A stretch of DNA of 44,241 nucleotides from UBA10205 sp964373815 (lineage in GTDB: Archaea > Iainarchaeota > Iainarchaeia > Iainarchaeales > Iainarchaeaceae): positions 1-44,241 of the forward strand of contig CAYJWI010000010.1 in NCBI GenBank assembly GCA_964373815.1. Reading direction: 5' to 3'. The notes under the pieces were generated by a model. The model ran no database searches. It saw only the letters and a program-made list of their open reading frames with translations, and was not told the DNA's origin. This document shows positions 9,119 to 19,020 of the stretch, one piece after another (the first letter of the stretch is position 1; every line of letters begins with the position of its first letter). Made by a program: the position numbers and the translations under genes.

Positions 9119-9415
9119 ATGCAGAAGGTTTTGAGTATGAGAATAGACAAGGAAGACCTAGACTTCGTAAGCCTTGAGGCTGAGGAGGAAAAGGCCGACA
9201 AGACTACAATTATAAGAAAGCTCTTAGGGAAAGGGAGGCTCCACTTAGCAATAGAACAGTATAGGCGCGGAAAAATATCAATAGGCAGGGCAGCACAGAA
9301 GGCCGGCCTTACAATAAGCGAGATGATGGATAAATTGGCTGAGTTCGGTGTGAAGAGCCCGGTGACAAAAGAGCAATACCTGCGGGGGCTGAAGGCCGCA
9401 GAAAAAATATTTTAG
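9119..9415 (+). CDS. UPF0175 family protein, putative antitoxin of the PIN RNase
   Basis: A 98-residue protein with the UPF0175 hallmark (about residues 40-75): a helix with AIEQYRRGKISIGRAAQKAG, then LTISEMMDKLAEFGV. This is a small HTH-like antitoxin family often coupled to PIN toxins. The N-terminus (MQKVLSMRIDKEDLDF) resembles a short DNA-binding strand-helix segment. A good Shine-Dalgarno sequence (GGAGG, 9106-9110) inside the end of the PIN gene serves this ATG, so the gene is translated from the shared transcript. It ends 12 nt from the convergent stop of giant gene B. The antitoxin role is inferred from the partner. Confidence 0.85.
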   Translation: MQKVLSMRIDKEDLDFVSLEAEEEKADKTTIIRKLLGKGRLHLAIEQYRRGKISIGRAAQKAGLTISEMMDKLAEFGVKSPVTKEQYLRGLKAAEKIF

Positions 9416-9427
9416 GGCAGTAATGTT

Positions 9428-11923
9428 TCACTTGTTCTTCTGCTTCGTTATGCACGCGTTCAGGGCTGCCTCTTCCTTCGACTCGATGGTCATGAAGAGC
9501 TTCTTGGGGTTCCAGAAGAACTCGGCGTTGATGTTGGTTCCCGAAACGCACATGTACTCGTCCTTGACAAGGTTGAAGACATCCTCTAGCGTGTTTATCC
9601 TCGAGGTCGCGGTGTTGCCGTTCAGCTCGACCTTCGAGGCCGTGACGCTCGCGCTTATTAGTTTCGCGCTGTCCGATGCAACATCTGCCAGCTGCAGGTA
9701 ACTGAGAGAATCCTGCGGCGTGTAGAACACTGTTTCATAGAAAACGCTGCCGAAGTCCTTTGGCTGCCCGCAGAACTCAAGGGCATACTTGCTCCTCGCG
9801 TTCTGGCCAACGAGCGCGCAGCGCGTGCTCAATCCGTGCGTGTCCGCAACGAACTGCTGCTGCGACATCACTGAATCATTAAAGCCGCGGCAGCTCGCGC
9901 CTATGCCATTCCAGTATGTGAGGGTCTGGCCGACATCCACCGCATCGCCGTCAATTGCCGGCTCGTAAATCGCGTAAGCGTCCTGCCCAGACTTCTTCTC
10001 AATGCTAAGTATCACTGGTGTTGCCTTTGAAGGCTGGAAGAGCAATGAAGGGTTGCCACCCTGCCTTGAGAGCTTGGCCACCACTCCGCGCTCATCTACC
10101 TGCATTGACTTGAAGCTCTTGCTTTTGGTGACCTGCACGACGCCGTTCTCTATCGGCGTTGAGCCTGCAATCTCAACCGTTCTCACTGGCTGCTGGCTGT
10201 TGTCGATTACAATGCTATCCCCTGCAAAGTTGACTCCATAGCCGACCCTTCCGTTCTCGCCCACAAGCCCGTCCAGTGGGGTGTAGTAGAATGGGCTGTC
10301 GGGTTGCGCGCCTTTGAGCTTTTCCATCTTCACCGTAATTTTGGCCTTCGGGTTGCCTTTCGCATCGAAGAGCTGCCAGCTGTTGTCGTTGTATGTGATG
10401 TCAAGCGTCACGCTGTATGTGCCGGGCCCCGGGAGCGTGAAATCCGGCTGGCTATATGCGTCGAAGGAGAAGAGCTTTGTGTCCCTGAAGTAATTGCCAA
10501 GCCCGTTCTGCTTGTTGAGGTAGGCGTCCGGCGCGCTGAAGAATGTCTCGGCCTGTGCGGTGTCAAAGTCGTGCTGGAAATCCGAGCTGTATCCGTCCAC
10601 CATGAGCAGCGCGTTGAACTTTGTGAGCGCAATCATTTTGTCGTTCTTTATGCCGGACGCCTTGAGGAAATCAGTCAGCCTTGCGGTGCTGTACGGTTCG
10701 CACTGCTGCAATCCGCTCTGGCCAGCGAAGAACGTCTTTGAGAGCGAGTTGGTCGCGGCAATGTCCTCACAGTTGGTGCATGAAACGCTTGGCGTGATGT
10801 CGGCCTTCGCGTTGTAGAACCCCTGCACCAAATCCCTGAATGTGCACTTCGCCTCTCCAGTGCCGCCTGCGGGTATTGTGAGCCTCTGCAGCCCTGAAGC
10901 GCAGGCAATTTCGCCGGCGTTGTTCGGCTTTGCGAGGCGCAGGTTTGCCGATGTTTCAATCGGCCCCGGGTTCGTGTTCTTTATGAGCGCCACGACTTCT
11001 ACTTCCGTGCCTTTCTTTGCTGTCGCGAGGCTTTCAATCCCTATGTCAAAGCTGCCGATGGTGTTATTTGAGGCATTGTCCTCGAGCGGCGAGGGGCAGG
11101 AGAAGCTTGCTCCGTTGTCCCCTACGAACTTTGCTAGCTGGTCTGCCTTCTTTAGTATTGCTATGCTGAACTGTGTCGCGTCGCAGTAAATGCCATTCGC
11201 GTTGTCCTCGTTGCACTCTTCGGGGGAAATGTCCTTCCAGTTCCACTTGAACTTGACTTTCGGGAGCGCGTCGAAGCCAGTGCTCCCGACCCTTGTGCCG
11301 TCCTGGCAATTCAGCAGGGCGACTGACTGCGTCTTCTCGATTTCGGGCGGGATGCTGTTGAACTCGAGCTTGTACCTCTGCTCGAGCTTTGTAGAGCCTT
11401 CCTCCTCGAGCTTTGTCCTGGACTTGTTCACTGTCGGCGTGTCGAAGAACCCGAGAAAGCCCCCTGTCTCGGTGATGAAATCCTTTTTCTTGTATACCTT
11501 GTCCTTGTACTTGTGCCTCACTCCCTCGGCCTTGAGGTTCGAGTACTTGGGCCTTGCTTCACTGGTTATGAAGCCTGTCGCGTTGGTGAATATGACCCTG
11601 AATGTCTCCATGCCCTGCGATATAAGGTCAGGGTTTTTCACTATTGCCTGCGGTGCCGTCGGCGCCTCGCCCTTGCCCCCGAGGCCTTCGGTCTGCACCT
11701 TGATGTCCTTGTCCTCCTGCTCTGTTTCGGCCGCGCCCTGCACGAGCTTTATGTTCTGCACTTCGGAATCCTTCTGGAGCACGGTGAAAGTGACTTCCTT
11801 CTCCTGGCCCGCGTATGAAGCTATCGTTCCAACAACCATGCCCATTATCCCAGCTGTCCACGGGTTCGTTCCGAAAAGGCTCCTCACAATCCCCCCTCCG
11901 CCGCCGAGCAGCTTGCTCGTAAG
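9428..11923 (-). CDS. Giant surface protein B, C-terminal part (5' side lost in the assembly gap)
   Basis: This reading frame stays open from its stop up to the N run, including 12 codons upstream of the first possible start (GTG at 11887), so it is a continuation and not a separate gene. It begins with a Gly-rich run and a hydrophobic segment (NPWTAGIMGMVVGTIASYAG). It then carries the same modules in the same order as the end of protein A: KVKFKWNW, IYCDATQF (11172-11189), a CARDB-like cysteine-containing domain, a D-Y...DF..DF motif, SPFYYTPLDGLVG, and a C-terminal FFWNPKKLF. There is no signal peptide or anchor because those lie in the N-terminal fragment. If joined, the protein has about 2800 residues, similar to its paralogues. 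The missing length and frame across the gap are unknown. Confidence 0.8.
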   Translation of the reverse strand, partial: LTSKLLGGGGGIVRSLFGTNPWTAGIMGMVVGTIASYAGQEKEVTFTVLQKDSEVQNIKLVQGAAETEQEDKDIKVQTEGLGGKGEAPTAPQAIVKNPDLISQGMETFRVIFTNATGFITSEARPKYSNLKAEGVRHKYKDKVYKKKDFITETGGFLGFFDTPTVNKSRTKLEEEGSTKLEQRYKLEFNSIPPEIEKTQSVALLNCQDGTRVGSTGFDALPKVKFKWNWKDISPEECNEDNANGIYCDATQFSIAILKKADQLAKFVGDNGASFSCPSPLEDNASNNTIGSFDIGIESLATAKKGTEVEVVALIKNTNPGPIETSANLRLAKPNNAGEIACASGLQRLTIPAGGTGEAKCTFRDLVQGFYNAKADITPSVSCTNCEDIAATNSLSKTFFAGQSGLQQCEPYSTARLTDFLKASGIKNDKMIALTKFNALLMVDGYSSDFQHDFDTAQAETFFSAPDAYLNKQNGLGNYFRDTKLFSFDAYSQPDFTLPGPGTYSVTLDITYNDNSWQLFDAKGNPKAKITVKMEKLKGAQPDSPFYYTPLDGLVGENGRVGYGVNFAGDSIVIDNSQQPVRTVEIAGSTPIENGVVQVTKSKSFKSMQVDERGVVAKLSRQGGNPSLLFQPSKATPVILSIEKKSGQDAYAIYEPAIDGDAVDVGQTLTYWNGIGASCRGFNDSVMSQQQFVADTHGLSTRCALVGQNARSKYALEFCGQPKDFGSVFYETVFYTPQDSLSYLQLADVASDSAKLISASVTASKVELNGNTATSRINTLEDVFNLVKDEYMCVSGTNINAEFFWNPKKLFMTIESKEEAALNACITKQKNK

Positions 11924-12023
11924 NNNNNNNNNNNNNNNNNNNNNNNNNNNNNNNNNNNNNNNNNNNNNNNNNNNNNNNNNNNNNNNNNNNNNNNNNNNNN
12001 NNNNNNNNNNNNNNNNNNNNNNN
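11924..12023. other. Assembly gap (100 N)
   Basis: Exactly 100 N, the usual placeholder for a scaffold gap of unknown size. It falls inside giant gene B, just after a region of tandem protein repeats and beside a Gly-rich run, both of which can break short-read assembly. Confidence 0.98.
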
Positions 12024-15000
12024 TGGGTATTTGCTGCGGAACTGGCTTTGTTATTGTTATTGTTACCTTGCTTGCCCCAGATTGTACTTTGAAACTATTG
12101 CTGGCAAGTGGTGTAACGGTTTGGGCCACATTAAGGTAGTCTTTTGCGGCCTTGTCCGCAACAAATTGTTTCGTCTTATCGTTGAACCAGTCAGTGGTTC
12201 CTAATTTCCTAGAATAAACTTCCTGTGGTTGGAACAGGTAGCCGACATCAGAACCAATGTAAATGCTGCTCCGTACCGCGTTGGGGTTTGTGCTTGCAAC
12301 TGCCTTGTCAATTGCGGCTATTTGGCTCGGGTCAGACACTTTTTCCTTGTCCGGGGATGCAATGTCATCGCTCTTCAGTGCGAACCATGAGCCATTTATT
12401 TTCTGGTAAGAGCCCTGCGGCAGGAAGGCTTGCGCCGAGGGCGCCGGGACTGTCCCTGAAAACGCTGCCTCTTCCGCCTGCCTCCTTGCCCTTGCCTCCG
12501 CTGCCACTTCAGCGGGTGTCTCTGGCTTTTCAGCTTCTGGAATAATCCTTGTGTCTATCATTTCCTGCGTAACTTTAAGGGTTCCTACCGTAATTCCTCC
12601 ACTATTAATTATAGCGTTGTCCATTTGTGACTTGTTGAGCAAGTCAACCTGGGCTTGGTCAGTTATTTGTATCCTCTCATCCGAACTCGGGTCGGTGCTA
12701 AGTGTCCATTTATCCCCTGCCCTGAAATAATCGCCTGGCTGCATCCCTGAAATTGCCTGCCTCCTTTGCGCTTCACCAAATGCGAGGGCGTTTGCCGCTT
12801 CATCAACTGCAACTCTTGCCGGGACAACGCTGGCTTTGGCTGTGCCGGCTTGGGCTGTTCCCTGCGAGCCAAGCTTCCCCAAAACCGCTGAATCTGTTAC
12901 AGGTGCATCGGAGCTGTCATACCAAGTGCCGCTGGCATCAGTGTGGTAATCTGCCCCGTCAACTGTCCTGAACTGCTCCTGCTGCAGGCCGGATGGCTTT
13001 GCTTCGGGCTGCTGGACAGGGACGGGCTTTGGCTGCGAGTTCAGCCTATCCAAGGTTTCTTCATCTGTTACCGGCACGAAGTCTCCAGTGTACCACCCGG
13101 TGCCGTCAGTATAATAGCCCACTCCATCGACGGTTGTGAGGTTGTAAGATTTCACTTCCGGTGGGGCTGGCACAATTGCCCCCGGCGGCAGCCCGATGTT
13201 GCGCGCATCTGCTGGAGGTGCTTGCCCAGTTGAAGGCGGTATCCTCGTCACCGCAGGCCCGCTCCCCCTGCCTGCCGGCGCCTTATTATCAATAGCCTGC
13301 GCCCTATACCCAATCTGCTTCAAAAGGCCCGGGTCCTGGACCAGTTCATCCGTTTTCCCGTACCGCCACTTGCCCACCGCATCCATGTAGTAATTATTCC
13401 CGTTTACGGTCGCCTGCGCGAGCGCGTTCGCCTTCAAATCCGAAGTCCCAAGCCAGTTCACGCCGTCCTTTGTGTCGAAGTGGTTTGTGAGCATGACAAG
13501 CCCCATTGAAGTTAGGCCCCAGAACAGGCCGTCCTGCGCGGCATCGAGCCAGTCCTTCGCGTTCACCTTCACCTGCACGGGTTTCTCGACGCAGTTGTTC
13601 GCAAGGTTCGCAGTGTCAAAGCCGTCGAAGGGGTCTATCCTGTCATCGTCATCATAAACATCGAACTCGTACTTGGAGAGCTGCCAGCATCCCGGCGCGT
13701 TCACGATGACGCGCAAATTCTTCACAAGCTGCTCCTTCTTTTCCGAAGAGAACTTGGGCGAGAGGAACAAAGGATACTGCCCGGGATAATTCTTTTCGGC
13801 AAATATTTGTATCGCCTGCGAGCTTCCCGGCTGCAAGGTGAACCCTTCCTTGGGTGTTGTGTGCAGTTCGCTCTCAATCTTGAACTCTACCGGTTCGCCG
13901 CAAGTCTGGTTGGCGTTGACCGTTATCGTGCCCGCCTCGTTCTGGTTTACCACAAGCCTTTCCTTGTCATAGGTTATGCACTGCCCGAGGTTTATGGAAG
14001 TTATTTTCGTCTTTATGGTGTTCTGCAATACCTGGTCCTCGCCGTCGAGCGGGTTTGCCGCCTGTATCACAACATCAGCTTCGCCAGTCCCGTTCACCCC
14101 CCCGAAGGGTGTGAAGGAGAGTATTGCGGTAAGCGTCTGCTCCGGCTGGAGTGTTCCTAGCAGTAGCCTGTAATATCCCGGCCTTAGGGTGATTTCGTCA
14201 GCGCCGATGTTTAGCACGTATTCGCCGAGCTGGTTGGTCTTCCAGTTAACCTTTGCCTCGAGGTTTTGTATCGCAACCGGCTTCTTTTTCACTGTGCAGT
14301 TGTTCTGTACCTGGAACTCTGTCCTCTTCGGCGTTCCCGAAGTGCTCGTGACCCACTCGCTCTTGGTAACTATCAGGCACGTCGGGTCATCGACTTCGTC
14401 CCCGAGCCCTATCGCTATTTTTGCCGGGACCTTGAATACCCATTCCTGCCCGAAGTTGGAGGCATCGATTACGAGTTCGCCGTCAAGGTTCGCCCTGCTC
14501 GAGAGGCCGAGCGCGTCTTGTGAAAGGAACGTCTTCAGCACTATTTCCTGCTTCTCGCCAGCCTTAATCGTCATTCCTCTATAAGAGGTTTCAAGCCAGT
14601 TGCGCACCCTTGCAGTGTCAATGAGCTTCTTGAAGTTCCCGCTGAAAGTTATCGCCTTGATTTTGAGGTCGTACGGCGCGGCGTTCCTTACCGAGAGTTT
14701 TTCCTCGCTCTGCTGCCTGTTTTTCGTGTTGAGCGCGATTCCGAGAGTGGATGGGTTTATTTCGAGCAGCTTGTCGCTAACTGCCAGTTCCACCACTTTG
14801 ACGTTGTAATTTATTTTCTCGATTTCGAGCTTTAGCTTCTCCCCCGGCTTCTGTCCCGGGAGCGTTAGGTATGCGACCCCGTCCTTTCCGGTCCTGTAAT
14901 AATCAAGCACGTTGTTCTTCTTGTCCTTGAGCCTTACGATTGCGCCTTCGATTTGCGTGCCATCGGCCTTGTCAGTGATTGTGGCGTTGATGTCGTTCTG

Positions 15001-17850
15001 CACGCCGGAGAGGTAGACACTGGGCTCTATTTGCGCATCAAGCTCTTTTGGCGAGGAAGTGATAATCGTGATGTTCTTCTCGAAAACTATTGACTGGTCT
15101 GAAACGAGTTTTATGTTTATTATCCCGTTTATCGCCTTCTGCGGCGTCATTTCGGCTTCGAGCCTCACCGAGTTCTTCGGCCCGAGGTTTCCGGCATTTA
15201 GGCGCGTGAATTCGAACCCGTTCACAATCCCCTGCGTCTGCTGCGTTTCCGAGTTCGTGAACTTGTAGTCGAAGAACTTCATGCTCTCATCGATGTTCGA
15301 GACGCGCAGGTTCGCGTTGTTGTGTATCCTTGTCTCCGAATTGTTCGTGATTATGAACTGGAATGTGTAGGGGTTGAAGACGCGCGCGTTGTAGGTGTCC
15401 GAAACGGTTTCGAGCAATCCGTTCTCCTTGTCCGCCATTGTCGCGGTGAAGCAGAAGTTCTCATCGCAGAGCGTCACTACCCCGACTTGCAGTATTTCCT
15501 GCTTGGTGTTTGAATAAAGTTCCTTTGTTATCGTATCATCTTTCGGGAACCTGTCCCTCTTGCCTTCAGCTTCGCCCCATGCGCGGTATTTCATGGACAG
15601 CTTGTTGCCCACCGCGGCGGAATCCTTTACGCGAACTTCTGCCTCGACTTCGTAAACCCCTGCCGATGGGTTGTTCCATTCGAGGTTCACCCACTTCGCA
15701 TCTCCTTCAGTGACATCATAATCTCCCTCGTCAAGCCCGCTCTTGTCGCTTTCAAACCTGCTGACCCTTATCTGCGAGGTCTTTGCAGCGTTAACTTCCT
15801 TGAGGAACAAATCGTCCTTTTCCATGAGCACGTCCTCGCCTGTGCGTATGTGCACGCCTGCGGTATCATAATCCTTCTCTTCCGGCACGCGGAGCTTGAA
15901 CTTTGCGCTGTAAACCTCGCCAGCCTTGGCATTCTGCGCCCTCTTGCCTTCGGAGTAAAGCCCTAGGAATTCGATTTCGATGTTGTCCTTGAGTATGGGC
16001 TTTTCGAGGGTTACGAAGAATTCCTGCACGCTCGATTCGATAATCGGCCTCTTTGCGGTTGTATAAGTTGCGAAGTACTGCTCGTCCTGCTTGCTTGCGA
16101 CGATGTAAATTTTCCTGTTTGCCTTGAGGTCGGCGAATTCCTTCACCCCGTTAGAATCCGTGATGCCCTTTCCCACGAGCTGGTTGTTGCGGCTATCGAA
16201 AATGCTCACGGTAGTAAAAGGCACCGCCTTTCCGTCAGTGTCCCTGGCAATCACTTTCACAGTCCCCTCTCCGACATCCATGTTCACTGTGAGGTCGGCC
16301 TGCGTTGTCTCTGCCTGCGTTCCGGCAAAGGGCGCTGCATCGCTCCTGCCCGAATAGCCTTCCATGAAAGCGAATGCGTAATAATTGCCGGAGCTAACCC
16401 CGAAGAACTTCGCAACGCCGTTGATGTCGGTTGTGCGGTTGTTGTATCCAGCGATGAAATTCGTCGAGGCATTGTAGAGTGCTACCACTGCGTGCGTTAG
16501 CGGCAGTCCGTCCTGGTCAACAACTTTTACCTTGAGGCTTCCGCATTTTGTGGGCGTGCATTTCTCGAGCTCCACTTGGCCGGGGGTTTGGCTTATGCGC
16601 AACCCTGAAAGCCTTCCGAGCTGGTAGCCCTGTGCACTGACAATCGCCTTGTACTCGACATCCCTGCTGATGTTCGCGCTCGCAATCCCGTCGCTTCCGG
16701 TGGTTGCGGAAGAGAGCTCATCGTTTCCCGGCTCCAAAAATAGCCTTACAGTAGCGCCCGCAATAAGGCTCCCCGTGGACTTGTCAACTGCCTTCACCTT
16801 TATCTGGCCTTTCACGTCCTCGCTTAGCACGAGGTTCACTGCCGCGCTCTGCCCTGATGCCGCGGAAATTTTTCCAGAGGATTTTTCCCCGTAGCTCCCG
16901 GCAGAATCATAGGTTTTTGCAACGTAATCGCCCGGCGCCTTGGAAAACTCAACCCTTCCGCCGGAGGTGTACTTGACATCTATCGGCCCGACATTCGGGT
17001 TGTCCAAAAGTTCTGCGTGCTTGTATAGCTCTACTTGTATTCCGTCAATGGGCTTTCCCTCCGCGTCAGCGACATTGATTACTATTTTCGCGTCCTGCGC
17101 CTCGTCCCCGCTTAAGTGAATCGATTCATCAGCGGAGAGGAGGGCTTTTCCGTGCAGTTCCTGGAAGCGGTTCGAATTTGAAACATCGACGGTTAGCCTG
17201 TCGCAGTTGTTCGGGGCCTGCACCTGCGCCGTTCCGTTGTCTGCTGGCCCCAGTGAAATGTCACTGATGGTTGGCGCGTATGGGTTCGAGCACCTGAACT
17301 TGAGAGTGAAAATTGATGCAATGGGCTGGCCAAGATCATCTAAAAGCCTCACTGTCCTTGTTGTGAAAGCCCCGCCCTCGTTTTCAAGCGTGATTTGTTC
17401 GCCCTGCGGAAGCTCGGAAATTATGACTGTCTTGGCCCCTGAAAGGTAGCCTTGCTTTTCAGCCCGCACCTCAAGCTGGTCTTCGACCTTTAGCCCCTGC
17501 TGTTTTGCTATCCCGAAAGAATCAGTTGTGGCCGAGGAGAGCACTTGCGTTCCGGCAAGGAAAGTGACGCTCGCGCCTTCAAGCGCGTTGCCTTGGCTAT
17601 CGAGCACTGAAACTGCAAGTGAATTGTTTTGGGAGGGGAAAAAGGCGTTCGCAGCCGTGCTTGCAGCGAATGCTGCAACCAAAAGGAAAAGCGCCGCGAA
17701 AAGTATGAAGCTCGGGAAAACCTTGTCAATCGGGTCTATTACCTCGTAGACCGGGACTTTGTCGTTCGCCTTGTCGAGGAAATCGTAGTATTTTTCCTCA
17801 AGGCCGTAGTAGAAGTTTCTCGCCGAGTCCAAAAGCCCCAAGGTTATCAC
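12024..17850 (-). CDS. Giant surface protein B, N-terminal part (about 1940 aa before the gap)
   Basis: The start is a GTG at 17850. The N-terminus has the family motif: FYYGLEEKYYDFLD, VPVYEVIDPID, then a TM helix at about 46-66. Five regulatory-like repeats follow (about 75-605), one with CTPTKCG as in A. The shared EFLGLY...YRAWG module spans about 625-770, a further repeat (IEGAIVRLKDKKNN) lies near 960, and Cys-paired modules include EFQVQNNC. A hydrophobic stretch (GLFWGLTSMGLVML) comes near 1450. Then come six tandem copies of a 37-41 residue WY-type module (about 1477-1907) separated by Pro/Ala-rich linkers, which none of the paralogues has. The frame runs into the N gap after KPVPQQIP. 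The protein is anchored with its bulk outside; an adhesion or surface-layer role is inferred. Confidence 0.85.
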
Positions 17851-17875
17851 CGGTTAACTTTAATCAAATAATGCC

Positions 17876-17910
17876 AATATAACCAATATATTTGGTAGGA
17901 CTTATATAAG
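17876..17910 (-). promoter_or_regulatory. TATA-like and palindromic promoter region of giant gene B
   Basis: Upstream of the GTG at 17850 are several TATA-like runs: TTATAT at about 17876-17881, the inverted repeat ACCAA-TATAT-TTGGT (17882-17896), and the self-complementary CTTATATAAG (17901-17910). The nearest is about 27-30 nt from the start codon. Which one is used cannot be decided from sequence. Confidence 0.4.
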
Positions 17911-18028
17911 TTTCTCCTGCTTTATAAAGGTTATTGCGCAATCCTTAGCTGGCTCGTGAAAGGGCATGGCTTCCAATGGATTTGATTTCATTGGAATTTT
18001 GCCTTTCCAGGTAGCAGGTGTTTTTGCA

Positions 18029-18559
18029 TCACTTTCCCCCAAGGCTTCCGACAAGGCTGTTGCCCCCGCCCTTTACCGGGATTAGCTGTTTGTAGAATTC
18101 GGTGTTTTTGAGGGTATCAATTATCCACGAGCCCGCGATGTAGCCGGAGAGAAGCCCGATGATTGCCGAAATTACCACTATCGCGGCAACCCTTATTGCA
18201 TAATCTTCCACATTCTCAGTCATGTCCGCCTTTCCCTTGAGGTCGAAGTTTGCCATCTCGCCCATCTGCGAGCCCGTGACATATGCCATCGCCATTGGTA
18301 TTGTTGCAAGCAGGGAGTAAATTGGCTGGACTGCAAAGCCTGCTCCGAAATACGCCCCCGCAAAAACGAGCACGAGTATCGAGAACCTTCCGTAAAAGAG
18401 CGAGGAAAGCAGGAACACCGCCACCGAGACAATAGCGAGCTCCATTGCAGGGTGGAGCGCAAAGCTGCGCTGTATGGGTATTGCAAAAGAATTCACGACA
18501 AGTATTCCCGCGATATACATGACTGCCGCGAACACTGCCTTTATTGCATCACTTAACAT
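18029..18559 (-). CDS. Five-TM membrane protein of unknown function
   Basis: A 176-residue hydrophobic protein with predicted TM helices at about 6-26, 39-57, 60-77, 80-98 and 123-147. A short polar loop (NFDLKGKADMTENVEDY) lies before the last helix, and the tail is Gly-rich (VKGGGNSLVGSLGGK). I do not recognise a family. The ATG at 18559 is preceded by a weak AAGGAAGTG Shine-Dalgarno-like stretch. It lies upstream of giant gene B on the same strand, 178 nt away, but B has its own TATA-like elements, so co-transcription is uncertain. A role in insertion or export of the giant proteins is possible but unsupported. Confidence 0.7.
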   Translation of the reverse strand: MLSDAIKAVFAAVMYIAGILVVNSFAIPIQRSFALHPAMELAIVSVAVFLLSSLFYGRFSILVLVFAGAYFGAGFAVQPIYSLLATIPMAMAYVTGSQMGEMANFDLKGKADMTENVEDYAIRVAAIVVISAIIGLLSGYIAGSWIIDTLKNTEFYKQLIPVKGGGNSLVGSLGGK

Positions 18560-18734
18560 GCTTGCACTTCCTTGCCAGCTTTTCCGCCGTGGCTGGTTGG
18601 TTTAATTTCTGCCTTTGTCCCTAAAAAGGATTCCGCTTGGGGCGGGGAAAACCCGATTGCTTATTTTTTCCCTGGCGAGATTAGGGTTAGCCACTTTCAT
18701 GTCCGGAGGCCTTTGCATTCCTTGCAGCCCGGAG

Positions 18735-18769
18735 TTATAGCAAACCAATAAAGTAATTCGGCGGATTTT
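18735..18769 (+). repeat. 35-bp repeat, copy 1 (second copy at 39068-39102)
   Basis: It begins TTATAGCAAACCAATAAAG and ends CGGCGGATTTT. The copy at 39068-39102 differs at two of 35 positions (CAAAC/CAAAG and AATTC/AATCC). Both copies are followed by a TAGCAG(A/G)CCGC word, adjacent here and about 70 nt away there, so the shared unit may be longer. Confidence 0.8.
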
Positions 18770-18828
18770 TTACGGTTTGCTATCTAGCAGACCGCAAAAG
18801 GTTTTGGGCTTTCATAGCGGTCTGCTAT
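18737..18828. repeat. Two consecutive perfect inverted repeats (operator or element end)
   Basis: Arms ATAGCAAACC (18737-18746) and GGTTTGCTAT (18774-18783) form the first repeat. TAGCAGACCGC (18785-18795) and GCGGTCTGCTA (18817-18827) form the second. The half-sites resemble each other (AGCAAACC and AGCAGACC), so there may be four related binding sites. They end just before a TATA box. Confidence 0.7.
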
Positions 18829-18830
18829 AC

Positions 18831-18840
18831 TTTTATATAG
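18831..18840 (+). promoter_or_regulatory. TATA box for the 48-aa ORF
   Basis: TTTTATATAG lies about 38 nt upstream of the ATG at 18874, so a short leader of roughly 10 nt is expected. It directly follows the inverted repeats. Confidence 0.5.
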
Positions 18841-18873
18841 TTTTGAGCCCGCAATATACTATAGTGGTTTTTG

Positions 18874-19020
18874 ATGTACCAGAAGACTGTTGAGAAAGAG
18901 GTTTATCCCAAGGAGAAGCTTGCGCGTCTGAAGGTGCTTTTCGAGGAGCTTGAGGAAGTCAGGAAAAGCCCTGCTGTAAAGGCCTATCTTAGAAAGAGAA
19001 TGGTAGAACTTAAGGGATGA
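18874..19020 (+). CDS. Small charged ORF (48 aa), possible antitoxin of the convergent PIN gene
   Basis: The translation is rich in Lys, Glu and Leu (for example VYPKEKLARLKVLFEEL and SPAVKAYLRKRM) and probably helical. I do not recognise a family. Support comes from a clear TATA box and the paired inverted repeats upstream. The last 11 bases overlap, tail to tail, the end of the PIN gene on the other strand. Small helical proteins beside PIN genes are often antitoxins, but these usually lie in the same operon and not convergent, so this role is a guess. Confidence 0.5.
   Translation: MYQKTVEKEVYPKEKLARLKVLFEELEEVRKSPAVKAYLRKRMVELKG

Larger units (their letters stand above)
18560..18873. other. 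Non-coding region with a repeat copy and nested inverted repeats
   Basis: This 314-bp stretch has no convincing gene. Its left half (18560-18734) is plain apart from a CCTGGCGA...GCCACTTTCA stretch (about 18671-18700) that resembles 38980-39004. Its right half holds a copy of the 35-bp repeat, two perfect inverted repeats and the TATA box of the small ORF at 18874, listed separately. Confidence 0.7.

Noticed and set aside
11190..12092. Plus-strand open frame of 300 codons spanning the N gap
   Set aside because: It is only open because N codons cannot be stops, and it is antisense to giant gene B.
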